Source: Thermomicrobiales bacterium (GTDB lineage Bacteria; Chloroflexota; Chloroflexia; Thermomicrobiales; UBA6265). Taken from it: a stretch of DNA of 17,338 nucleotides. A program made the translations under genes and the position numbers. Location: assembly GCA_030447145.1 (NCBI GenBank), contig JAUJLY010000014.1:1-17338 (forward strand), written 5' to 3'. A model generated the notes under the pieces. It ran no database searches, had not been told where the DNA came from, and was given only the letters and a program-made list of their open reading frames with translations. Shown piece by piece: positions 7,303-14,731 of the stretch (its first letter is position 1; each line of letters starts with the position of its first letter).

Positions 7303-8355
7303 GTGGATACGCTGCAGCCAGAGCGCGAAGAGCAAAGACTGACGGAGCGGCAGCGCATGGTTTTGCGATTGCTCGTCAGGGAATACGTCGTGAGCGGTCG
7401 CCCGGTGGGATCGAAAACGCTCGCGGAACAGTTCCCGGTTTCCGTCTCTTCTGCCACGATCCGCAATGATCTAGCGGCGTTGGAGCATGTCGGCTTCGTG
7501 CAGCAGCCTCACACTTCCGGTGGTCGGATTCCGACCGATCAGGGGTATCGCTATTACGTACACCACCTGATGGGAAGCCCGGAGCTCTCCTCCGGCGACC
7601 AGATCATGATCCGCCACCAGTTCCGGCAGGTTGAGGCGCAACTGGACTCCTGGGTAGATTTCGCTGCGGAAGTCCTGGCGGAGACCGCGGGCAACGTTTC
7701 TATCGTCACTGCGCCCAGGTCGATGGTCGCGCGACTGCGCCATTTCGAAATGATCTCCCTGCAGCCACGGTTGGCCTTGCTGATCCTGGTCACGCAGGAG
7801 AGCGCTGTCAGGCAGATGATGCTTCACCTGCCTGAGGATGCAGACCAGGCGACGCTGAGCCGTCTCACCGACGTTATGGTGCCAATGGTCAGGGGACTGA
7901 GAGCGGAGGACGTCGAGTCGCAGATTGTAGGCGCTACGGAACTGCCCGCTTACGTCCTGGAGCAGATCGCCATTGGCCTCAGGGGCATGGGATCGGTTGA
8001 GCACACCCAGATCCGGCATTCGGGGCTCGAGAACATTCTCGGGCAGCCGGAATTCGCCGGGGCTGCTGGGCATAACGTCCTGGAGTTGCTCAGGGGAAGC
8101 GCGTTGTTGGGAGCCTTGCTCCCGCAGATGTCGGTGGGTCATGAAGTTCAGGTCTTCATCGGTGATGAGAACCCCGCCGATGCCTTGCGACATTTTGGCG
8201 TCGTCATGGCGACCTACGGTATCGATGGCGAGGTCACCGGAATCCTTGGAGTACTGGGGCCGACCCGGATGTCGTACTGGAGATCGATCTCCTCGGTACG
8301 CTACATGGCGCGGTTGATGAGCGACCTGATGGAAGATCTTTACTCATCTAGCTAG
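7303..8355 (+). CDS. hrcA: Heat-inducible transcription repressor HrcA
   Basis: A 350-residue HrcA, the repressor that binds CIRCE at normal temperature and is released on heat stress, classically with GroEL helping it fold. The N-terminal winged-helix domain (about residues 8-75) carries the family signatures LTERQRMVLRLLVREYV, RPVGSKTLAEQF, SSATIRNDLAALE and the wing HTSGGRIPTDQGYRYYV. The central GAF-like and C-terminal dimerisation regions follow, including the GPTRMSYWRSISSVRYMA block near the end. Length is usual. The GTG start at 7303 follows GAGGAGG (7284-7290), 12 bases away. The CIRCE site is 21 bases upstream, so the gene is almost certainly autoregulated. It is the first gene of an operon with grpE (68-base gap) and dnaK. 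Confidence 0.97.
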   Translation: MDTLQPEREEQRLTERQRMVLRLLVREYVVSGRPVGSKTLAEQFPVSVSSATIRNDLAALEHVGFVQQPHTSGGRIPTDQGYRYYVHHLMGSPELSSGDQIMIRHQFRQVEAQLDSWVDFAAEVLAETAGNVSIVTAPRSMVARLRHFEMISLQPRLALLILVTQESAVRQMMLHLPEDADQATLSRLTDVMVPMVRGLRAEDVESQIVGATELPAYVLEQIAIGLRGMGSVEHTQIRHSGLENILGQPEFAGAAGHNVLELLRGSALLGALLPQMSVGHEVQVFIGDENPADALRHFGVVMATYGIDGEVTGILGVLGPTRMSYWRSISSVRYMARLMSDLMEDLYSSS

Positions 8356-8423
8356 CGAGTACGAAACAGAACAATCGACATATCTCTGCCGGAGCATCTG
8401 CTTCGTCGTGAGGAGGCGCTTGA

Positions 8424-9014
8424 GTGACACATGCGGAACGGGATTGCGAACAGACCATCGCGGAAGAGACGACAGAGGAGAACACATCCGAAGAAGTGAC
8501 GACGGATACCGGGAACAGAGAGCGGGACGATCTTTCGCAGGCCCTCGCTGAGCGCGACGACTATCTCGAGCAGCTCCAGCGGAGCCGGGCGGAGTTCATC
8601 AACTTCCGCAAGCGGAGCGAGCAGGAGCGATTGAAGCTGAGCGAGCTCTTCACCGCCAACACCCTGAAGCAATTCCTGCCTGTTATCGATGATTTCGATC
8701 GGGCGATGGGAGCTGTGCCGGAGAAGGATCAGGGATCAGGGTGGCTGGCCGGGATCTCGATGATCCACCAAAAGCTCCAGGGAATCCTCGAGCGTGCCGG
8801 TGTTGAACCAATCGACGCACTGAACAAGCCCTTTGACCCTTCCGTTCACGAAGCGGTTGCTTCGGAACCGGGCACCAGTGGAGGCACGGTAGTTGAGGTG
8901 TATCAAAAGGGATACAAGCTCGGCGACACTCTCTTGCGGGCGGCGATGGTGAAGACCGGAGACGCTGCCACTGATACAGATACTGGCGAGAACAGCGAGC
9001 ATTTTGACGCATAG
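8424..9014 (+). CDS. grpE: Nucleotide exchange factor GrpE
   Basis: A 196-residue GrpE, the co-chaperone that releases ADP from DnaK. An acidic, Thr/Glu-rich N-terminal tail (about 1-32) precedes the long dimerising helix (LAERDDYLEQLQRSRAEFINFRKR, about 41-64), the four-helix region around FLPVIDDFDRAM, and the C-terminal beta domain with the signature HEAVASEP, VVEVYQKGYKLGDTLLRAAMV. A short acidic tail follows. The GTG start at 8424 has a perfect AGGAGG seven bases upstream (8411-8416). It lies between hrcA and dnaK, as expected for a CIRCE-controlled chaperone operon. Confidence 0.97.
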   Translation: MTHAERDCEQTIAEETTEENTSEEVTTDTGNRERDDLSQALAERDDYLEQLQRSRAEFINFRKRSEQERLKLSELFTANTLKQFLPVIDDFDRAMGAVPEKDQGSGWLAGISMIHQKLQGILERAGVEPIDALNKPFDPSVHEAVASEPGTSGGTVVEVYQKGYKLGDTLLRAAMVKTGDAATDTDTGENSEHFDA

Positions 9015-9088
9015 ACGAGGGCCAGCCCCAAGCAACAATCGGGCACAGAATCGCGGGAAACCGCAGATCTCAAAGGAGAACAAGCACT

Positions 9089-11053
9089 ATGGGACGGACA
9101 ATCGGTATCGACCTTGGAACGACGAACTCGGTCATGGCAACCATTGAAGGTGGTGAGCCGGTCGTGATCCCGAATGCCGAGGGCGAGCGCCTGACGCCAT
9201 CGGTGGTTGCGGTGACCAACAGCGGGGAGCGCCTCGTCGGCCGCTTTGCCCGCCGCCAGGCAGTGACGAACCCGGAGAACACCGTTTCCTCCGTCAAGCG
9301 CTTTGTTGGACGCAAGTTCAACGACCCGGCGGTGGAGCGCGACAAGTCGCTGGTTCCCTATGCCCTGCAGGCGGCGCCGAATGGTGACGTGCAGGTGAAG
9401 ATGGGTGACAAGTGGTACAGCCCGCAGGAAGTCTCCGCGATGATCCTGCAAAAGCTAAAGACGGACGCAGAGGCCTATCTCGGTGAGACGGTCGACAAGG
9501 CGGTCATCACGGTTCCCGCCTATTTCGATAACGCGCAGCGTGATGCCACCAAGGACGCCGGCCGCATCGCCGGGCTGGAAGTTCTGCGCATCATCAACGA
9601 GCCGACGGCATCCGCGCTGGCCTATGGTCTCGACAAGAAGGGTGACGAGAAGGTCGCGGTCTACGACCTCGGTGGTGGTACCTACGACATCTCGATCCTG
9701 GATCTCTCCGAGGGCGTCTTCCAGGTGCTTGCCACCAATGGCGACACGCACCTCGGTGGCGATGACTTCGACCAGGTCATCATCGACTGGCTCGCGGACG
9801 AGTTCAAGAAGCAGGAAGGCATCGATCTCCGCAAGGATCGCATGGCTCTCCAGCGCCTCAAGGAAGCGGCCGAGAAGGCGAAGATTGAGCTCTCCAGCAC
9901 CCAGCAGACCGACGTCAACCTGCCGTTCATCACGGCCGACGCGAGTGGTCCGAAGCACCTCAATGTGCCGCTGACTCGCTCGAAGCTGGAGCAACTGGTG
10001 GCGCCCCTGATCAATCGGACAAAGGCGCCGATGGAATCAGCGCTCAAGGACGCCGGCCTCTCGAAGAGCGAGGTCAATGAGGCCCTGCTCGTCGGTGGTC
10101 AGACCCGAATGCCGGCCGTCCAGAAGACAGTCAAGGACTTCTTCGGCAAGGAGCCGCACAAGGGTATCAACCCGGATGAGGTGGTTGCGATCGGTGCGGC
10201 GATCCAGGGCGGCGTGCTCGGCGGTGATGTCAAGGACATTCTCCTGCTCGACGTGACCCCGCTGACGCTCTCGATCGAGACACTCGGCGGTGTCGCTACA
10301 CCGCTGATCGAGCGCAATACGACGATTCCGGCTCGCAAGAGCCAGAGCTTCACGACGGCCTCCGACAGCCAGCCGCAGGTGGAGATCAACGTTCTCCAGG
10401 GTGAGCGCCCGATGGCCGCCGACAATAAGAGCCTCGGCCGCTTCATCCTGGACGGCATTCCGCCGGCACCGCGCGGTGTGCCGAAGATCGAGGTCACCTT
10501 CGACATTGACGCGAACGGCATTCTCAACGTAACCGCGAAGGACTCCGCCACGGGCAAGGAGCAGAAGATCACCATCACTGGCTCCTCTGGTCTTTCCGAG
10601 GACGAGGTCCAGCGGATGGTCACGGAAGCCGAGCAGCACGCCAGCGAGGACCAGAAGCGGCGTGAGGCGATCGAGACCCGCAACAACGCCGAGAGCTTGA
10701 TGTTCCAGGCCGAGAAGCTCGTAGAGGAGAACGGCGACAGGATCCCGGACGACCTGAAGTCAGATCTCGAGGCGAAGATCGCCGATGTCAAGGACGTTCT
10801 CGAGAACGATCGCGAGAACATCGACCGGATCCGGCCGGCACATGATGCGCTGATGGAATCCCTCCAGAAGGCGGGCTCAGCGATGTACGAGGCCGCTGGC
10901 GCGGCTGGAGCCGATATGGGTGGCGCCGAAGGCGGATTCCCGGGCGGCTTCGCAGGTGATGCGGGCGCGGGTGCTGGTTCACAACCGGACGATGAGTCGA
11001 CCGTCGAGGGCGAATTCCGCGAAGTCGACGACGATGAGAGCAAGGCATCCTGA
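9089..11053 (+). CDS. dnaK: Molecular chaperone DnaK (Hsp70)
   Basis: A 654-residue Hsp70 that binds unfolded peptides in an ATP-driven cycle with GrpE and a DnaJ partner. Seen: the N-terminal phosphate loop IGIDLGTTNSVMA, the second ATPase signature YDLGGGTYDISIL, the third LLVGGQTRMPAVQ, the linker/substrate domain start DILLLDVTPLTLSIETLGG, and a Gly-rich tail ending in an acidic segment (EFREVDDDESKAS). The nucleotide-binding domain contains the extra segment (around NGDVQVKMGDKWYSPQE) that is absent from low-GC Gram-positive DnaKs. AAAGGAG lies about nine bases before the ATG. No dnaJ follows; a terminator begins 32 bases after the stop. Codon use is strongly biased to C/G-ending codons, consistent with high expression. 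Confidence 0.98.
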   Translation: MGRTIGIDLGTTNSVMATIEGGEPVVIPNAEGERLTPSVVAVTNSGERLVGRFARRQAVTNPENTVSSVKRFVGRKFNDPAVERDKSLVPYALQAAPNGDVQVKMGDKWYSPQEVSAMILQKLKTDAEAYLGETVDKAVITVPAYFDNAQRDATKDAGRIAGLEVLRIINEPTASALAYGLDKKGDEKVAVYDLGGGTYDISILDLSEGVFQVLATNGDTHLGGDDFDQVIIDWLADEFKKQEGIDLRKDRMALQRLKEAAEKAKIELSSTQQTDVNLPFITADASGPKHLNVPLTRSKLEQLVAPLINRTKAPMESALKDAGLSKSEVNEALLVGGQTRMPAVQKTVKDFFGKEPHKGINPDEVVAIGAAIQGGVLGGDVKDILLLDVTPLTLSIETLGGVATPLIERNTTIPARKSQSFTTASDSQPQVEINVLQGERPMAADNKSLGRFILDGIPPAPRGVPKIEVTFDIDANGILNVTAKDSATGKEQKITITGSSGLSEDEVQRMVTEAEQHASEDQKRREAIETRNNAESLMFQAEKLVEENGDRIPDDLKSDLEAKIADVKDVLENDRENIDRIRPAHDALMESLQKAGSAMYEAAGAAGADMGGAEGGFPGGFAGDAGAGAGSQPDDESTVEGEFREVDDDESKAS

Positions 11054-11084
11054 TTCCAGGCTCTGGTCACGGTTGAGATACGCG

Positions 11085-11120
11085 AAACAGGCGGGTGGAG
11101 TAACCCACCCGCCTGTTTTT
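11085..11120 (+). terminator. Rho-independent terminator of the hrcA-grpE-dnaK operon
   Basis: A perfect 14-bp stem, AAACAGGCGGGTGG (11085-11098) and CCACCCGCCTGTTT (11105-11118), with a 6-base loop and a TTTTT tract (11116-11120). Read from the other strand the hairpin is followed by TTTCG, so it may also stop transcription of the converging pta-ackA operon. Confidence 0.95.
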
Positions 11121-11185
11121 GGTACCGGTGTCTAGTTCACCATGCCAGAGCAATGACAGAGAGGGGAGGACGGTGGTTGCTCACT

Positions 11186-11249
11186 TCAGGCTCCGCCGGT
11201 CCCTTGCGTAATTGCATCCAGAGTCTGCCGCGCGATCTCCAGTGCTTCG
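11186..11249 (-). other. Out-of-frame remnant of the acetate kinase C-terminus
   Basis: In the frame offset from ackA, the minus strand here reads NEALEIARQTLDAITQGTGGA and then TGA at 11186-11188. This is the expected end of acetate kinase after the ...VIPT segment (family pattern VIPTNEE-x-x-IA). It is not in frame with the ackA ORF because of the 7-bp duplication at 11252-11265. Removing one duplicate copy would join it to ackA and give a 401-residue protein, the normal length. Confidence 0.85.
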
Positions 11250-12398
11250 TTAGTCGGGAGTCGGGATGACCAGGACGGCGACAGGAGAATCGTCGGAGGA
11301 GATGGAGCGGATGTCACGATCAGGTGAAGTGTTGCGAGCGGCATCGAGCCGGATGCCCAGGTGCTCGAGCCCGGAGAGCATGCGGGCTCGCACTTCGGCC
11401 GCATTCTCGCCCATCCCGGCGGTGAATACGATGGCGTCGACTTTGCCAAGCTGCGCGTAATACGCCCCTACGTAACTTCTCAAGCGATAGCAGTAGACAT
11501 CGAGGGCAAGTTTGGCATGTCCCTCGCCATGCTGTACGGATGCGAGTACATCTCGCATGTCCGAGCTTCCCGTCATGCCAAGCAGGCGGCTGTGACGATT
11601 GAGCATGTCGTCAAGCTGGTCGATCGGCATCCCCGCCTCGCGGTGAAGGTGGAAGATGATCCCCGGGTCGATATCTCCGCTGCGAGTGCCCATCACCAGG
11701 CCCTCCAACGGCGTCATCCCCATGGACGTATCAACAGAGATACCACCTCGGACAGCGCAGGCGGAAACGCCATTGCCGATATGGAGCACGATGGTGTTGA
11801 CGTCCCCTGGTGGCAACTGCAGATAGCTGGCTGCGAGCTCGGAGACATATTTATGGGAGGTGCCATGGAATCCGTATTTGCGGACCTGGTACTGACTCGC
11901 AATGTTCGCATTGATCGCGTAGGTGTACGCCTCTGCCGGCATGGTTTGGTGAAAGGAGGTGTCGAAGACCGCAACATGGGGGAGATGAGGAAACGCCTGG
12001 CGGGCGGCGGTAATCCCCAGCAGGTTCGGTGGGTTGTGCAGTGGGGCCAGGGGACTGATCTCCTCGATTATCCTGACCACGGCATCATCGATGACCGTTG
12101 GCGCAACGAATCGGGAACCGCCCTGCACCACCCGGTGCCCGACCGCCACGATTGGTACCTCATCCAGTCTCGGACCATACGTGTTGCAGGCGTCGGTCGT
12201 CGCCTGGCAGCCAGCCGCATGATCGGGAATCGGTCGTTCTGACCTGTGCTCGCCCTCGGGGCCCGTGTGCGTGATCGCACCATTTCCGGTGCCGATACGC
12301 TCGATCAGGCCCTTGCCCAGGACCTCTTCCGTCTCCATCTCAATGATCTGGTACTTGATGGATGATGAGCCCGAGTTCACCACCAGAACCACACTCAT
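11250..12398 (-). CDS. ackA: Acetate kinase, C-terminus truncated by frameshift
   Basis: Acetate kinase transfers phosphate between acetyl phosphate and ADP, making ATP and acetate. Seen: the N-terminal VVNSGSSSIKYQ (residues 5-16), GHRVVQGG, the VFDTSFHQTMP block with the catalytic-region Asp, RKYGFHGTSHKYV with the conserved His, HIGNGVSACAV, and MGTRSGDIDPG. The ORF has 382 residues and ends VLVIPTPD, whereas the family continues VIPTNEE... for about 20 more residues. The lost end is present in another frame to 11186, after a perfect 7-bp duplication. The missing part holds a conserved Glu that, from recalled literature on the Methanosarcina enzyme (Glu384), is needed for activity; the alignment is unchecked. 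The start overlaps the pta stop (ATGA, 12395-12398), so translation is probably coupled. The gene may be inactive, or the base change may be a sequence error. Confidence 0.93.
   Translation of the reverse strand: MSVVLVVNSGSSSIKYQIIEMETEEVLGKGLIERIGTGNGAITHTGPEGEHRSERPIPDHAAGCQATTDACNTYGPRLDEVPIVAVGHRVVQGGSRFVAPTVIDDAVVRIIEEISPLAPLHNPPNLLGITAARQAFPHLPHVAVFDTSFHQTMPAEAYTYAINANIASQYQVRKYGFHGTSHKYVSELAASYLQLPPGDVNTIVLHIGNGVSACAVRGGISVDTSMGMTPLEGLVMGTRSGDIDPGIIFHLHREAGMPIDQLDDMLNRHSRLLGMTGSSDMRDVLASVQHGEGHAKLALDVYCYRLRSYVGAYYAQLGKVDAIVFTAGMGENAAEVRARMLSGLEHLGIRLDAARNTSPDRDIRSISSDDSPVAVLVIPTPD
11252..11265. repeat. Perfect 7-bp tandem duplication causing the ackA frameshift
   Basis: AGTCGGG occurs twice head to tail (11252-11258 and 11259-11265; CCCGACT on the coding strand). 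Seven bases is not a multiple of three, so the second copy shifts the frame and brings in a TAA two codons later. One copy alone restores the conserved acetate kinase end. Confidence 0.95.
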
Positions 12399-14521
12399 GC
12401 TGACCCGCCTTCTCCTTGCGCCTGGATCACGGTAATTGCAACGGTGTTGACGATGTCCTCGACCAAGGCACCGCGCGACAGATCGTTGATCGGCTTGCGG
12501 AGGCCTTGCAGCACCGGGCCGATCGCAACGGCCCCTGCGCTTCGCTGCACCGCTTTGTAGGTGTTGTTCCCGGTATTGAGGTCCGGGAAGATAAACACTG
12601 TGGCCCGTCCGGCGACCTTGGAGCCCGGCATCTTCGCTGCCGCGACTGAAGCATCGGCAGCGGCATCGTACTGGATCGGTCCCTCAACAAGGAGATCGGG
12701 CCGGCGCTCCCGGACCAACCGGGTTGCGGTCCTCACGCGCTCGACATCGTCGACCGCGCCCGATTCCCCGGTGGAATATGAGAGCATCGCGATTCGTGGC
12801 TCAACGCCGAACCGGGCTGCGGTTCTCGCGCAGGATATCGCGATATCGGCCAGTTGCTCTGCCGTCGGGTTCGGGTTTACTGCGCAGTCGCCGTAGACCA
12901 GCACCCGGTCCTCAAGACACATGAAGAAGACACTGGAGACGACTGAGACATCGGGCGTGGTCTTGATGATCTCGAACGAGGGCTTGATCGTATGGGCCGT
13001 CGTATGCGCGGCACCGGACACCATGCCGTCGGCGAGGCCCATGTGCACCATCATGGTGCCGAAGTAGGAGACATCCGTGACGATGTGGCGTGCTTTCGCT
13101 ATTGTCATGCCCTTGTGGGCACGTAGCCTGGCGTACTCCTCCGCGAACCGTTCGACGAGAGACGGGTCGTGCGGGCCGACAATGCGCTCCGCGGAGAGAT
13201 CGAGGTCCAGGCAGGCGGCGCGACTCGTAATGTCGTCCTTGTCCCCGAGTATTGTCAGCTCAGCGGCGTGACGCTGGAGCAGGGTGCTCGCCGACCGGAG
13301 TACGCGATCGTCCTCGCCCTTAGGCAGAACGATGTGCTTCCGTTCGCGCTCGATGATCTGATATTCGAACATGAGTGGTGTCACCACGTGCGCACGGTCC
13401 ATGTCGAGCAGTGAGATCAGCGCGTCCTCGTCTACGTGCTCGTCGAAGAGGGAGAGTGCGACATCAATCTCGCGCTGTGAGGTCGCTGTCACCTTGCCTC
13501 GGGCTCGCGTAATCCGTAGTGCAGTCTCAAATGTATTCAGGTCGGTGCTGATAATCGGGAGATTGATGCCGATGCCGGAGATGAGACGCTCTATCGTCGG
13601 AGAGATTGGGAAGCCACCATTGAGGGTGATGCCGGAGAGCTGGGGAAAGGTATCGGCGCTGTGCGCCATGAGGATCGCGAGCAGCACCTCCGAGCGATCT
13701 CCCGCAACGACCACGGCTGCGCCTTCGGTCAAGCGAACCAGGATGTTCTCCAGGGACATACCAGAGATCACGTATGCCAGTACTTCGCGGTGCAGCAGTT
13801 CGGGATCACCCTTCAACTGGTGGCCATCGAGCATCTCCGAGAGTTCAGCAAGCGTGGGCGCGACAAGCACCGGGTCGTCCGGAATTGACCAGACCGGGAT
13901 CTCGCCGGATGGACGGACGGCTTGCTGGACAGAAGCGGTGACCTCTTCGAGTATGTTGGTATCGACCCGGTTGGCGATCACGGCAACGAGCTGGGCGTGC
14001 TCATCCTGGAGTTCGGTGAGCGCTCCGTCCGCAGTCTGGTACATCTCTGACGCAGCTCGTCCCTGACCGCCCAGCACGTGGCTTTGTACCGACGCCGTCT
14101 CATCGTGGCTGCGGCCGCCGAGCACAAGCAGGACAGGCGCACCAAGGTTTGCGGCGATTCGGGCGTTGTACCCGAGTTCTGTTGGCGAGGAGACATCGGT
14201 GTAATCCGAACCGAGAATGATCACTACATCGTGACGATGTTCCATCGCCTTGTATCGCGTGATGATACGGGTTAGCGCCCCTTCCGGGTCGGTATGGACA
14301 TCCTCGTACGTTACACCGATGCATTCGGCCGCGGGAACGACATGATCCAATTGACTGAGCAGGAATTCGAGGACGTGGTCCGGCGCGTTGCGGGAGCGGG
14401 AGACGGGGCGATACACGCCGACATTCCTGCCGGATCGCTTGAGCGTGGTCAGCAAACCGAGCGCGACCGTCGATTTCCCGGTATGACCTTCCGCGGACGT
14501 GATGTAGATGTTACGTGGCAT
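12395..14521 (-). CDS. pta: Phosphate acetyltransferase (long form with N-terminal P-loop and DRTGG-like domains)
   Basis: A 708-residue phosphotransacetylase that interconverts acetyl-CoA plus phosphate with acetyl phosphate plus CoA. The N-terminal region is a dethiobiotin-synthetase-like P-loop domain (EGHTGKST at 11-18). A middle domain of the DRTGG type (roughly 210-330) follows. The C-terminal catalytic domain (from about residue 380) contains KGEDDRVLRSA, SGAAHTTAHTIKPSFEIIKT, the YGDCAVNPNPTAEQLADIA block, the catalytic-region LSYSTGESGAVDDVERVRTATRL, and the block ATVFIFPDLNTGNNTYKAVQ. Length matches the E. coli-type enzyme (about 714). GAAGGA lies five bases before the ATG. It is the first gene of the pta-ackA operon (4-base overlap) and is divergent from the carboxyltransferase gene at 14732. 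Confidence 0.97.
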   Translation of the reverse strand: MPRNIYITSAEGHTGKSTVALGLLTTLKRSGRNVGVYRPVSRSRNAPDHVLEFLLSQLDHVVPAAECIGVTYEDVHTDPEGALTRIITRYKAMEHRHDVVIILGSDYTDVSSPTELGYNARIAANLGAPVLLVLGGRSHDETASVQSHVLGGQGRAASEMYQTADGALTELQDEHAQLVAVIANRVDTNILEEVTASVQQAVRPSGEIPVWSIPDDPVLVAPTLAELSEMLDGHQLKGDPELLHREVLAYVISGMSLENILVRLTEGAAVVVAGDRSEVLLAILMAHSADTFPQLSGITLNGGFPISPTIERLISGIGINLPIISTDLNTFETALRITRARGKVTATSQREIDVALSLFDEHVDEDALISLLDMDRAHVVTPLMFEYQIIERERKHIVLPKGEDDRVLRSASTLLQRHAAELTILGDKDDITSRAACLDLDLSAERIVGPHDPSLVERFAEEYARLRAHKGMTIAKARHIVTDVSYFGTMMVHMGLADGMVSGAAHTTAHTIKPSFEIIKTTPDVSVVSSVFFMCLEDRVLVYGDCAVNPNPTAEQLADIAISCARTAARFGVEPRIAMLSYSTGESGAVDDVERVRTATRLVRERRPDLLVEGPIQYDAAADASVAAAKMPGSKVAGRATVFIFPDLNTGNNTYKAVQRSAGAVAIGPVLQGLRKPINDLSRGALVEDIVNTVAITVIQAQGEGGSA

Positions 14522-14731
14522 GCTGGTCCTTCACGGGCCTCCCATTGCGCAGCATCGGGCCATGGGGTGCCCGGTCTTCAGGGGACAAGTGTACGGAACC
14601 GTGTGTCGTCGCGCATGATGGTTACGGGGCAGAGGGATTCCTGATGTATGCAGGGCAGGGCGCAGATGCTTCGCCTCCCGCTACAATGCCACGCAGCAGG
14701 ACCGGAGGGAGCAGGGAAGGGAAGCCATCGG
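14522..14731. other. Divergent promoter region between pta and the carboxyltransferase gene
   Basis: These 210 bases should hold promoters for both operons. On the plus strand TACAAT (14682-14687) is a candidate -10 element about 45 bases before the start, but no recognisable -35 sits at the right distance. On the minus strand TACACT lies in the upstream half, again without a clear -35. No operator palindrome is obvious. Confidence 0.35.

Noticed and set aside
11361..12242. A 293-residue plus-strand frame opposite ackA
   Set aside because: It is antisense to the clear acetate kinase gene and has no family motifs.
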